From positions 1 to 64,000 of the forward strand of contig NZ_SWBQ01000004.1 of NCBI RefSeq assembly GCF_005116445.1: DNA of 64,000 bases. Direction: 5' to 3'. Under the pieces are notes generated by a model. It made no database searches and had not been told where the DNA came from. It saw only the letters and a list, made by a program, of their open reading frames with translations. Shown piece after piece: positions 27,182 to 35,749 of this stretch (the first letter of the stretch is position 1; each line of letters opens with the position of its first letter). The position numbers and the translations under genes were made by a program. The DNA comes from Pedobacter frigoris (lineage in GTDB: Bacteria; Bacteroidota; Bacteroidia; Sphingobacteriales; Sphingobacteriaceae).

Positions 27182-28006
27182 ATGAACATTTTAAGATCCC
27201 TGTCTTTGCTACTTTTTTTAACTGCGATAACCCTATCCACCGTGGCACAGCAAACAAAGCCGGTAAAAGGCGTGACTGCACATAGAGGATTCTCCGCTGC
27301 ACATCCTGAAAATACCTTAACTGCATTCCAGGCCGGCATTGACGCTGGGGCAGACTGGATTGAATTAGACATCCATAAAACCCTCGACGGAAAAATTGTA
27401 GTCAGTCATGATGTATCCACTGCCCGCGCAGCAGATAAAAACCTTGTTATTGCCCAGTCTAGTTACCGTAAACTGCAAAAACTTGACGTAGCTACCGCAT
27501 TTCGTAAATCAAAAGGCCTAAGTTTAAAAGCATGTCCTGCTGAAAAAATGCCTTTGCTGGAAGAAGCAATTCAATTGATCCTCAAAAACAATGCAGTTAA
27601 ACTTTCCATTCAGCCAAAGGCCGATTGCGTAGCTGAGGCCATCAGCATTGTAAAAAAAATGGGTGCAGGCTATCGGGTAGGATTTAATGATGCCAGTCTA
27701 CAATACATGTCCCAGGTCAAAACGCTTGCGCCTGATATTCCGGTTTTCTGGGACCGGGGGCCGGATACTGATATCAGCCAGGATATCATAACCGCAAAAG
27801 AAAAGGGATTCGAAACACTGGTGATCAACTACAAAGGCCTCACTCCTGAAAAAGTCCGGTTGGTTAAGACCGCCGGTCTAGAGGTAGGAACCTGGACAGT
27901 CAATGATAGAGAGACCCTGATAAAGATGATCCAGCTTGGACTCGACAGGATTTATACAGACGATCCGGCATTGCTCATCCTTTTGTACAAAACCACCGTT
28001 AAATAA
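27182..28006 (+). CDS. Exported glycerophosphodiester phosphodiesterase-family protein
   Basis: A 274-residue protein with a signal peptide (MNILRSLSLLLFLTAITLST). The GDPD barrel keeps AHRGFSAAHPENTL, the metal-binding WIELDIHKTLDGKIVVSHD and the late VGTWTVND and GLDRIYTDDP. Such enzymes cut glycerophosphodiesters to glycerol-3-phosphate and an alcohol. It is divergent from the phosphoesterase-SusC/SusD operon and probably belongs to the same pathway. Confidence 0.88.
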   Translation: MNILRSLSLLLFLTAITLSTVAQQTKPVKGVTAHRGFSAAHPENTLTAFQAGIDAGADWIELDIHKTLDGKIVVSHDVSTARAADKNLVIAQSSYRKLQKLDVATAFRKSKGLSLKACPAEKMPLLEEAIQLILKNNAVKLSIQPKADCVAEAISIVKKMGAGYRVGFNDASLQYMSQVKTLAPDIPVFWDRGPDTDISQDIITAKEKGFETLVINYKGLTPEKVRLVKTAGLEVGTWTVNDRETLIKMIQLGLDRIYTDDPALLILLYKTTVK

Positions 28007-28046
28007 AGAAAACTTCCAGATTTTCATCTAAAGGCTTCTGTTAAGA

Positions 28047-28601
28047 TCATTCAGAAAAACTCACACTCCTTGGCAATGGCGAGAGGTTGTCTGATGGCGT
28101 ACCTTCAATTTTATTTCCAATTAATTCTAGCTTGACGATATTACGTGCTTCATCTAACTGGCTTATTACATTCAAGGTTCCAATTCTAAGGTCGCCATTT
28201 AAATTAAGGATGCTATAATCTACTGATGACATCTGATTAACGGATTGCTTTCCAAAGTTTAAGTATTTCTCAATAGCTGAATATGTATTATTAGCGAATA
28301 AGGCCGTGAACATAGAAAAAGGGCTTGTTACTTTAGTGTTATTGTAGGAAAAAACATATTGCCTGGTAATCTTACCGTCTTTGGAATTTGATAAACTAAA
28401 TTTTTGATAATTCCCGTTATTAACCTCGTAAGTTATCACAGAATAAATAGAACCATTTCCCGCTAGATCTATCTTTACCAGATAGCCGGCATTATCGTAG
28501 CTATATTTCTCTGTATTAACAAACGTCATACCTTGCTGAACCTGAGAAGAGGTATGTAAAACGACCCTTCCTTTATCATCAAGCTCATAAGAATCATTGA
28601 C
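28047..28601 (-). pseudogene. 5'-truncated lipoprotein remnant (DUF4595-like)
   Basis: The last 184 codons of a YD-repeat-like Bacteroidota lipoprotein: YELDDKGRVVLHTSS, YSYDNAGYLVKIDL, TYEVNNGNYQKFSL and YVFSYNN. Such proteins normally have a signal peptide and a preceding domain of 100 residues or more; here homology-like sequence stops at about 28601 and the frame runs back into a terminator and unrelated sequence. The 5' part was not found elsewhere in the window. The DUF4595 assignment is tentative. The break marks the left edge of the defence island. Confidence 0.55.
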
Positions 28602-28603
28602 AC

Positions 28604-28635
28604 AAAAAAGCCAGCGCTTGTGTCTAAACGCTGGC
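28604..28635 (-). terminator. Intrinsic terminator of the defence operon
   Basis: On the minus strand a 7-bp GC-rich stem (28635-28629 with 28616-28610) with a 12-base loop is followed by six T (28609-28604). It lies 120 bases after the stop of the HNH gene and is its likely terminator. Confidence 0.65.
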
Positions 28636-28642
28636 AAAAGTT

Positions 28643-28717
28643 GTGGTCTTGCCCGAACAAATGTCGAACTCTTTTGTCGAAGATTTAAGAAAACTAGATG
28701 AATTATTTGCTCTTTGA
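28643..28717 (+). other. GTGGTC-N15-TCGAAC element (copy B) with short open frame
   Basis: GTGGTC (28643-28648), 15 bases, TCGAAC (28664-28669), preceded by a hairpin. The plus-strand frame reads VVVLPEQMSNSFVEDLRKLD and ends with ELFAL at the TGA at 28715. Copy A at 17777 can be read VVPKI, stop, then NSNTFLADLNVSLQLCL, which is similar. The two may be remains of one element or of tRNA-end-like sequence; identity is unknown. Confidence 0.35.
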
Positions 28718-28756
28718 TTGTCGATTGGCAATCAAAAAATATATGAAGAGACAAAA

Positions 28757-29575
28757 TTATGACCGAGCTAAATATCCCAATTGTGCGTTTTCACAGGATG
28801 CAATAGCAACTGCAGATAATTCTTGGTCAGCACTTAATAACTCTCTTAGTTCGTTTTTTAAACTTTTTAAAAGCGTTTTGTCAGATGCGCCGAAATCTGC
28901 TTTGTTTTTAATATTGTCAATTCGATTAATTAAGGTTTGGCATCTTTTATAAATTCTAGCTCTTTCCTCCTCCAATGGTAAATGATTTAGATTATATAGC
29001 CAAATTGAAACTCTTACCCTTTCCATTTCTTTTGGATTTGTAGTATTTGCTAGGACTTTTCCTGTGTCGTCAAAAGTTATTAAATTGGGATCATCTGGGT
29101 CTGTAGGATCAAGCAACATAATGTCTTCGTCTGCTAACCTACCTTTGTTTATCGCAATTGCACTACCCACGAAAAGAGGAAAATACGAGCCTTTACCGCC
29201 TATTTTAGTTTTATTCCTGTATTTGTCCCTTCGTTTTTGATTTGAGTATGTGGAAGAAAGTCTAAAATTTTCATGATCATACGCTAACCACCAATATCCA
29301 TCCCTCTTTGAATCGTCCTCATTTAAGGCTTCGTTTTTGGGACGGAAATGATCAACATCCCTATCGGACATTATCTCTCTAGCTTCTGAGTACCAGCATT
29401 TACCATTGGATAATTCCGACAATGGAATCAACAATTCTTGCCAGATAGGGTTTTCTTTCAGAATTTTAATTCGTTCCTGACTATTCTGTGCGTTTTGCAT
29501 TTTTGCTTTGAGCAAATTAGCTTTATCAATCCAACCTTCTGGGGGTTGAAGCTTATTTAAATCTATATATCGCAT
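28757..29575 (-). CDS. HNH endonuclease, PtuB/TIGR02646-like defence effector
   Basis: A 272-residue nuclease. The HNH core is KCWYSEAREIMSDRDVDHF (C60; D75-H76) followed by RPK, with GYWWLAYDHENFRLSS and SNQKR (N112) supplying the rest of the metal site. This is the pattern of HNH effectors paired with SMC/ABC-like ATPases in Septu (PtuB) and some retron systems. Its ATG overlaps the stop of the ATPase gene (TGATG), so the two are tightly coupled. It is last in a four-gene operon with hsdM and hsdS. Likely cuts DNA or RNA when the ATPase is triggered; the trigger is unknown. Confidence 0.85.
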   Translation of the reverse strand: MRYIDLNKLQPPEGWIDKANLLKAKMQNAQNSQERIKILKENPIWQELLIPLSELSNGKCWYSEAREIMSDRDVDHFRPKNEALNEDDSKRDGYWWLAYDHENFRLSSTYSNQKRRDKYRNKTKIGGKGSYFPLFVGSAIAINKGRLADEDIMLLDPTDPDDPNLITFDDTGKVLANTTNPKEMERVRVSIWLYNLNHLPLEEERARIYKRCQTLINRIDNIKNKADFGASDKTLLKSLKNELRELLSADQELSAVAIASCENAQLGYLARS

Positions 29576-31140
29576 CAGCCTTCTTCTTTTAAAATTTCGG
29601 CTAATAATTCAGCCATAATTTTATTTTGCTTTTCCCTCCCAATTTTATCAATTGGGGGCTTTCGTAGCTCTGGATTTCTTATTGTGGCTTCAATAAATTT
29701 TTGGTATAGCGGATCTCTTTGGTACCTCGAAAATCCCAACTCTTCTAACTGTTCCTCTAATTTTTTTAGGGTGATCATTTCGTCATCTGATAAACCTGAA
29801 TCTTTCATTTTAACTTGTAAGATTCTTTTTTGATTTAATTTATCTAAAGTTGGTTGATCAAGGATACTTGGCAAACCAAATAGCTCACTTGTCAGTATTC
29901 CTGCGACTCCCAAACCAATAGGATCAACATCAGGAATATCTACGGATGTTTTACCATTTTTATCAGAAGAGAACACCCGGATTTGATTACGCTCCAAACT
30001 TCCTATCACTAATGGGTCGTGTGTCGTTAAAATAATTTGGGTCTTATGATCATCATTTCCAACGACCTTTTTTAGGAATTCCAAATACTTCCATTTCCAT
30101 AAAGGATTAAGATGAGTGTCTGGTTCGTCAAGCAAAATTAAAGATTCCTCATCGCGCGTAAACTTCAATAGCCCTAAGACGGCTAAGAGTTGCTGCTCAC
30201 CTTCACTCAATTCCCTATAACTGATATCTTTTTTAACATTTTTCTTCTTTACTCGAACTCGTATATCCTCAACTAAATCAGAAATATAGGTGCTTTCCAA
30301 TGCATTAAAAAATGGTATTCTCCCCGTCCAGGACTTTGCAAGCTTTTGCAATTTTTCTTTGTTACTTAGATATAGATATAACCTATCTTGCTTTTCATTG
30401 CTTTTATAGCTCACTTCAACTGTCTCGGAATTTGAAATTGGAGCTAGAGATAAGTCCAAAAGTGAATCTAAAAATTCTTTAACAATACCAGTAGCCCCCC
30501 AAAAATTAAAATTTTCATTTTTTAACTTAGACCATACTGGCTTCCTTAATACAAACATTGCAGAATGAAAACCTTCAATACCTAAAATTTCATTTAAAAA
30601 TTCTTTGGACTGAGCTTCAATTTCCAAAAACGAATAAAACGCCAATAAGACAAAATTGGAGTGAATATTTTCAGCATAGAATAGCCTCCTTATTTCAGTA
30701 ATATCAAGAATTATTGCTTTAGGATCTATAATAGTTAAATAGTATCTTTTTAAGTGTTCTGTGAAGTTATCCTTTAATTTGTCACTAATACCAGAATAAT
30801 AAGTAAACACATGTTTTGGTAGGTAGATATCTTTATTGGCAAAAAAATCTTTGGTTTTTATAATTTGTCCATTCAAGGATATTTCATACTTAGTATTTTG
30901 ATTCTTTACATGAATATTATTGCCACGTAATTCGTATTTAATATCATAATCGAATTTTCTATTAGGATGCGCCCTTTCTAGATCTAAGTATTTAAAAATT
31001 TGAATGATTGCCTCGAGAAGATTGGACTTCCCTGTCGCATTCTGACCCAAGAGAATAGTGTACAACTCAGTTTGATCAAAAACTATTGTTATTTGTTCAA
31101 GATTTTTAAACGCTTTAATATAGAGACTATCAATTCTCAT
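29575..31140 (-). CDS. SMC/ABC-like AAA ATPase, PtuA-like
   Basis: A 521-residue ATPase. Walker A is GQNATGKSN (33-40), the ABC signature ELSEGEQQLLAVLG (311-316 core), Walker B LILLDEPDTHLNP (334-340 core) and the switch histidine TTHD (H374). Between Walker A and signature lies a helical insert rather than a long coiled coil, as in PtuA/OLD-type proteins without a Toprim domain. The C-terminal 100 residues are charged and helical. It overlaps hsdS by 11 bases and the HNH gene by one base. It probably senses infection and controls the HNH nuclease. Confidence 0.85.
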   Translation of the reverse strand: MRIDSLYIKAFKNLEQITIVFDQTELYTILLGQNATGKSNLLEAIIQIFKYLDLERAHPNRKFDYDIKYELRGNNIHVKNQNTKYEISLNGQIIKTKDFFANKDIYLPKHVFTYYSGISDKLKDNFTEHLKRYYLTIIDPKAIILDITEIRRLFYAENIHSNFVLLAFYSFLEIEAQSKEFLNEILGIEGFHSAMFVLRKPVWSKLKNENFNFWGATGIVKEFLDSLLDLSLAPISNSETVEVSYKSNEKQDRLYLYLSNKEKLQKLAKSWTGRIPFFNALESTYISDLVEDIRVRVKKKNVKKDISYRELSEGEQQLLAVLGLLKFTRDEESLILLDEPDTHLNPLWKWKYLEFLKKVVGNDDHKTQIILTTHDPLVIGSLERNQIRVFSSDKNGKTSVDIPDVDPIGLGVAGILTSELFGLPSILDQPTLDKLNQKRILQVKMKDSGLSDDEMITLKKLEEQLEELGFSRYQRDPLYQKFIEATIRNPELRKPPIDKIGREKQNKIMAELLAEILKEEG

Positions 31141-32638
31141 TATGAAGATTTATATAATAATCATTTCCTTCACGGATTTCTACCACCTTTTTTTCAATTT
31201 CGATTAAAATTTTTAGCGTGGCATAAAATCCATCTATATCTTTTGCATGAACGCTCTCCTCCCATAAATGCTTTACTAGCATAGGTTTTCCGGCCTCGCT
31301 AAGAATCTCCATAATAGTTTTACCGTTGGTTTTCATCCTTGTCATGATTTTCCTCTGTAATTTATTATTTTCCAACCTATTAATAGAATATTCTGCAATT
31401 TCTAGTTTAATTTTATTTAATAAAACATCCACCTCCTCATCCTTCGTATTATTTGTTTTCAGTTGTCCTAAATAAGCTTTTTGAAGCATCTTATGAAATA
31501 CTGACTGCATTTGAAAGATTATGTTTTCAGATTCGATCTTTACTTTTTCAAGTGTTTCTAATACTATTTGGGCTTCAATTTGCTGATTTTCGCTAAGAAA
31601 AGGAAAATCTATCTTGGCTAAATTATCAAAATATAGCCTAGATCTAACACTACCTTGAGTGTTATTTTTAATCTCAGAGAGTCCTAATGGTGACTTCAAG
31701 TATTTCAATAATAATATTGGCGAAATTGTATGATTTATTTTAAATACAATATAGTCTGGGCTTGTTAAAGCCACGTCTTGACCTTCCCAAATTGCTATAG
31801 AACCTATGTCAACCCTCATAGGATTATATATAAAATCTCCAGGATTAACCACTTTATACTTCTCAAAGGTTGTTTTACCACCTATCCTTAAATTTGTAAT
31901 TCCGGATTCATTTGAAACACCAATTAATCTTTTATCATGCCAATTCTTTCCAATAGGTATTCTTTGCTCCGAACAGAAAGATCCAATTTTTCGCGTTGTC
32001 AGCTCCCCCTTTTCATTCGAAGTGAATTTTCTGAATGCCTTAGTTATTAATTCCTGAATTTCGCAATGCTTGATTTCGAAATTCACGAGTGTTTTATTTA
32101 AATTTTCAATAATTGAAATTATTCTTTTTTGCTCGTTATACGGTGCAACAGGAATTAAGGTGTTTTTTGCAAAACTTGCATTAATGCCACCTTGTGCAGA
32201 ACCTTTGAAGTTCTTAAGAATTCTGCTTTGGCCAGCTTGACTCCATAAAAACCAAAATAAGTATTTTGGAATTACAAATTTAGAAGGCCTGCATATAAAA
32301 ACATGCTCATTTATATAAGCTTCGTCAAAAGGAAAGTTTTTTTCAACTATAGCGATTTTTCCCGTCGTTGCACCATCCTTCACAATTAATATGTCGTCGA
32401 CACTAACTTTTCCATTTATCATTTTCCTCGAAAACTCCTTCGAGATAAATTTGATATTCTGAAATTTAAATCCACCTTTACTATTTAGGTGTTCCGCTCC
32501 GATGCTTGGAATACCATCTTTTATATTCTTAACGCCTCCAATAGGTCTTGATCCGGACTCAAGAGATAAGAGTAACTCCAATAAATTTACTTCAGTCCAT
32601 CCTTTTGACGTCACTTGACTTTTTTTTTCAGACATCAT
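31130..32638 (-). CDS. hsdS: Type I specificity subunit HsdS with extra C-terminal domain
   Basis: A 502-residue specificity protein with two target-recognition halves. Half 1 (about 15-205) has KDGATTGKIAIVEKNFPFDE and APYNEQKRIISIIENLNKTL; half 2 (about 210-395) has LYFDNLAKIDFPFLSENQQI and a central helix. Residues about 400-502 form an added domain not usual in HsdS, with KPMLVKHLWEESVHAKDIDG and FYATLKILIEIEKKVVEIR, winged-helix-like. It starts three bases after hsdM and would direct methylation to a bipartite site. It may also connect to the ATPase encoded next. Confidence 0.88.
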   Translation of the reverse strand: MMSEKKSQVTSKGWTEVNLLELLLSLESGSRPIGGVKNIKDGIPSIGAEHLNSKGGFKFQNIKFISKEFSRKMINGKVSVDDILIVKDGATTGKIAIVEKNFPFDEAYINEHVFICRPSKFVIPKYLFWFLWSQAGQSRILKNFKGSAQGGINASFAKNTLIPVAPYNEQKRIISIIENLNKTLVNFEIKHCEIQELITKAFRKFTSNEKGELTTRKIGSFCSEQRIPIGKNWHDKRLIGVSNESGITNLRIGGKTTFEKYKVVNPGDFIYNPMRVDIGSIAIWEGQDVALTSPDYIVFKINHTISPILLLKYLKSPLGLSEIKNNTQGSVRSRLYFDNLAKIDFPFLSENQQIEAQIVLETLEKVKIESENIIFQMQSVFHKMLQKAYLGQLKTNNTKDEEVDVLLNKIKLEIAEYSINRLENNKLQRKIMTRMKTNGKTIMEILSEAGKPMLVKHLWEESVHAKDIDGFYATLKILIEIEKKVVEIREGNDYYINLHNEN

Positions 32639-32641
32639 TCC

Positions 32642-34036
32642 CTATTTTTCAATTTGCGATAGAACATCTTCTAAATCTAAAAGCATTCCCTTTATTTTAT
32701 TGATGGCCTCTGTAACAATTTCTTCGGAGCTAATTTCTTCAAAATTGTTTTCGCTGGATTTATCGATTAACCATGTAAAATCTAATCTATAGTTCTGTTC
32801 TTTAATTTCTTTGATTGAGAACTTTCGAAATCTTCCATCAATGCCTTGGCCTTTTCTTGGACTCAACCCATTAGGATCTTGGCCATAATTTGCCTCAAAT
32901 TCATCAAAATGTGATCGGTTAAGAGGCCTGTCAATCTTCGTTATACCTTCAATATTATTGCGAGCATCAAAGATCCAGACATTTTCGGTTGGCAGCCCTT
33001 TTTGTAAGAAAATCACATTTGCTTTAACGCCTTGAGCATAAGGTGTAAACGTACCATTGGGCAATCTCAATATAGTATGAACGTTGCAAAACTTCATAGC
33101 ATGGCGCCATAATTCGATTGCCTTATCTTCAAATAATACATTATCTGGCAATACGATTGCTGCTCTTCCTTTATCCTCCAGCGAACTTATGACATGTTGA
33201 ACAAAATTTAATTGCTTATTGCTCGTTTTTACAAGGAAGTCACTCCGGTCTGGTAATTGATTTGAACCTTTTGAACCAAATGGAGGATTTGTCAATATGC
33301 AGGAGAATCGCTCATCCGAAAGTGGCTCATAAATTGTGTCGCCTAACCTTATATTCGGTTCAATACCATGTAAATATAAATTCATTTGCGCCATTCTTCT
33401 TGGTCTTACAACCAATTCTTGCCCAAAATACGTCTTTGCAAAAACCTTTTCTTTTTGAACTTTGCTTAGTTTTAAAGAACTATTTTTCTTCCACCATTCA
33501 AAACTAGAAATTATGAATCCTGCGGTGCCGCAGGCCACATCAGAAATCTTAAAATTTGGGCTTTCCAGTGGATCTGGCTTCATAACCCTTATAATTGCTT
33601 CAATTAAGGGTCTTGGCGTGAAATATTGGCCAGCTCCCTTTTTGCTTTCATTTGCTGCTTTCTCCAAAAGCCCTTCAAACATAGCTCCTAAGACGTCCTT
33701 GTCAAATTCCGACCAATTTACTTCATCAATTAGATTTAATAATTTCTTTAGGCTACTGGCATTTCTAATTTTAGCCATTGGCTGGCTAAATATATCCCCC
33801 AAGATGCTCTTCTCTCTGCTTAATTCTGATAAAATCGAATTGTACCTTTTAAGTAAATCTTCTTCTTCGTAGATAATCAAATCGTTCCAGGAACAACCTT
33901 TCGGAATTTCTATTTCTCTTTCATCTGCAATCTTCAAAAATAATAAATAGGTCAATTCCTCTATATAATCTATATAATCAACACCTTCATGTCGCAATGT
34001 GTGACAAAAATTCCAAAACTTATTTACCAAATCCAT
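32642..34036 (-). CDS. hsdM: Type I N6-adenine DNA methyltransferase HsdM
   Basis: A 464-residue methyltransferase. The N-terminal helical domain is followed by GAGQYFTPRPLI (135-146), SAM motif I DVACGTAGFI (166-175) and the catalytic motif IV TNPPFGSKG (249-257), which define N6-adenine methylation. The length is a little short for HsdM. It is first in the operon; no hsdR is found on either side, so restriction by a classical type I complex is not possible from this locus alone. Confidence 0.92.
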   Translation of the reverse strand: MDLVNKFWNFCHTLRHEGVDYIDYIEELTYLLFLKIADEREIEIPKGCSWNDLIIYEEEDLLKRYNSILSELSREKSILGDIFSQPMAKIRNASSLKKLLNLIDEVNWSEFDKDVLGAMFEGLLEKAANESKKGAGQYFTPRPLIEAIIRVMKPDPLESPNFKISDVACGTAGFIISSFEWWKKNSSLKLSKVQKEKVFAKTYFGQELVVRPRRMAQMNLYLHGIEPNIRLGDTIYEPLSDERFSCILTNPPFGSKGSNQLPDRSDFLVKTSNKQLNFVQHVISSLEDKGRAAIVLPDNVLFEDKAIELWRHAMKFCNVHTILRLPNGTFTPYAQGVKANVIFLQKGLPTENVWIFDARNNIEGITKIDRPLNRSHFDEFEANYGQDPNGLSPRKGQGIDGRFRKFSIKEIKEQNYRLDFTWLIDKSSENNFEEISSEEIVTEAINKIKGMLLDLEDVLSQIEK

Positions 34037-34095
34037 CTTTTAGGGTTAAAACAAACAAAAATTAAACGCCTTTATCGGTAAAGATAAAGATTGAA

Positions 34096-34157
34096 AAGGT
34101 TATTTGCTAAATAACAATAGTAACCAGCTCCAATTCAAGGTTATGGAAAATAACCTT
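34096..34157. promoter_or_regulatory. Repeated AAGGTTAT sites between hsdM and recombinase
   Basis: AAGGTTAT occurs at 34096-34103 and 34137-34144, and inverted at 34150-34157, so that 34137-34157 is a palindrome with 5-base centre. A second palindrome, GTTATTT-GCT-AAATAAC, is at 34099-34115. They fill the divergent promoter gap (34037-34186). They could be operators or binding sites of the serine recombinase; no separate repressor gene is present. Confidence 0.5.
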
Positions 34158-34186
34158 TAGTAGCATCTTTCCTTAAACACTTAGCC

Positions 34187-35749
34187 ATGCAAACTGCATG
34201 TCTTTATATCAGGGTCAGCACGGACGAACAAGCTCAAAAAGGCTTCTCCCAAAGAAGTCAGGAAGAACGTCTGCTCAAATATTGTCTTTTGTGCAATATC
34301 CAGGTCGCCGAAACCATTTTCGAAGATTTTTCCGCCAAGACCTTTAACAGGCCACAGTGGACAAAGTTGATCGCAAAATGGCGCAACAATAAATCAGGTT
34401 CGCCAAATATGGTACTATTTACCAGATGGGACAGATTCAGCAGGAACATTGCTGATGCTTGTCTGATGATTGGAAAGTTACAGAAATTATCCGTTCAGCC
34501 GCAAGCCATAGAACAGATGCTGGATTTCACCATCCCGGAACATAAGATTATGCTTGCAGTTTATCTTGCAGCAGCGGAAGTTGAAAATGACCACATAGCG
34601 CTGAATATAAGCCTGGGAATGCACAAAGCACGAGAAGAAGGACGGTGGCCTGGCAGGGCACCAATTGGCTACTCAAACAGGGTAACAGTTATGGGTGACA
34701 AATACATCACTCCACGTGAACCGGAGTCTATAATTATTAAAAGAGCTTTTGAAACTATAGCCGCTAACACATTTAGTACCCACTATATCTATCAGCAAGC
34801 AGTCCTTCAAGGGCTGAAATGCAGCAGAAGTCATTTCTGGGAACTGATCAGAAATCCTGTCTACTGTGGACGTGTACTGGTCCCGCAATTCGGCAAAGAA
34901 AAACAGCATACGGTCAAAGGAGCCCACGAAAAACTAATTTCTGTTGCATTGTTTGAGCAGGCCCAGAATATCCTCAATGCAAAGGGAAGAGCAAAAAGGC
35001 CCAGGGCCGAAGTCCCTGATCAAATACCATTGCGAGGATTTCTTTCGTGCCCTATATGTCATAAAACACTTACGGGCAGTGCTTCCCAGGGGCATACCAA
35101 ACGATATTTTTATTATCACTGTTCGGGCAAATGTCGTTTTCGCGCAAGGGCGGATTTCGTGAACGAAAAATTCCAATCGTTATTGGGAAGACTCAAGGCA
35201 AAAGATCAGTACATAGGCCTGTACAGAAAGATCGTGGAAGATATCCATCATGAGATAACCCTAAAGAATTCTGCCGACCAAACCAGAATTTCCAAAAGCA
35301 TAGAGACGGCAATAGAGCGTACCATAAAGGCAAAAGACTTGCTATATCGGGGAGACATAGACTTTGATGACTTTACGCTAATAAAAGAAAGCTGTAGCAA
35401 AAGGATTAACGACGGTTGTAATGAGTTACAAGAGTGCGCTACATTATCCGCAGAGACTAATAAGAATATTAATGAGCATGTTAATCTACTCTCCAGAATA
35501 AATGAACTATATGATTCTTCCGATGTGTTGGGTAAGCGCCAACTATTACAACTGTTTCTTCCAGAAAAAATCACACTGGACAAAGAACATTTTAAACTGA
35601 TTTCTACTGAGGCTGTACATACAATCTATAGCCTTAAGAGTATTCCCAATAGATCTTTGGTTGACAAAATAGATCTGGAAATTCCTGCGGAGTATATCAA
35701 TCAATATTTGAAAATTCTTCAGTCGGCAAGGAGTTCGATAAATTCTTAA
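34187..35749 (+). CDS. Large serine recombinase
   Basis: A 520-residue site-specific recombinase. The resolvase catalytic domain starts at once with YIRVSTDEQ (nucleophile S11) and has FTRWDRFSRN; the Recombinase domain (about 155-265) has GYSNRV and FWELIRNPVYCGR; a zinc ribbon has C288, C291, C312 and C316; a helical coiled-coil-rich tail follows. Such enzymes integrate and excise elements without a tRNA target. It is divergent from hsdM and ends in a strong hairpin. Likely the mover of the island, although the ends are not identified. Confidence 0.93.
   Translation: MQTACLYIRVSTDEQAQKGFSQRSQEERLLKYCLLCNIQVAETIFEDFSAKTFNRPQWTKLIAKWRNNKSGSPNMVLFTRWDRFSRNIADACLMIGKLQKLSVQPQAIEQMLDFTIPEHKIMLAVYLAAAEVENDHIALNISLGMHKAREEGRWPGRAPIGYSNRVTVMGDKYITPREPESIIIKRAFETIAANTFSTHYIYQQAVLQGLKCSRSHFWELIRNPVYCGRVLVPQFGKEKQHTVKGAHEKLISVALFEQAQNILNAKGRAKRPRAEVPDQIPLRGFLSCPICHKTLTGSASQGHTKRYFYYHCSGKCRFRARADFVNEKFQSLLGRLKAKDQYIGLYRKIVEDIHHEITLKNSADQTRISKSIETAIERTIKAKDLLYRGDIDFDDFTLIKESCSKRINDGCNELQECATLSAETNKNINEHVNLLSRINELYDSSDVLGKRQLLQLFLPEKITLDKEHFKLISTEAVHTIYSLKSIPNRSLVDKIDLEIPAEYINQYLKILQSARSSINS

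Noticed and set aside
28757..31140. Retron with ATPase-HNH effectors
   Set aside because: The ATPase and HNH proteins fit, but no reverse transcriptase gene and no msr/msd-like RNA region is next to them.
28757..34036. BREX or DISARM system
   Set aside because: A methylase and ATPase are present, but none of the hallmark BrxC/PglZ/BrxL or DrmA/DrmB-type proteins.
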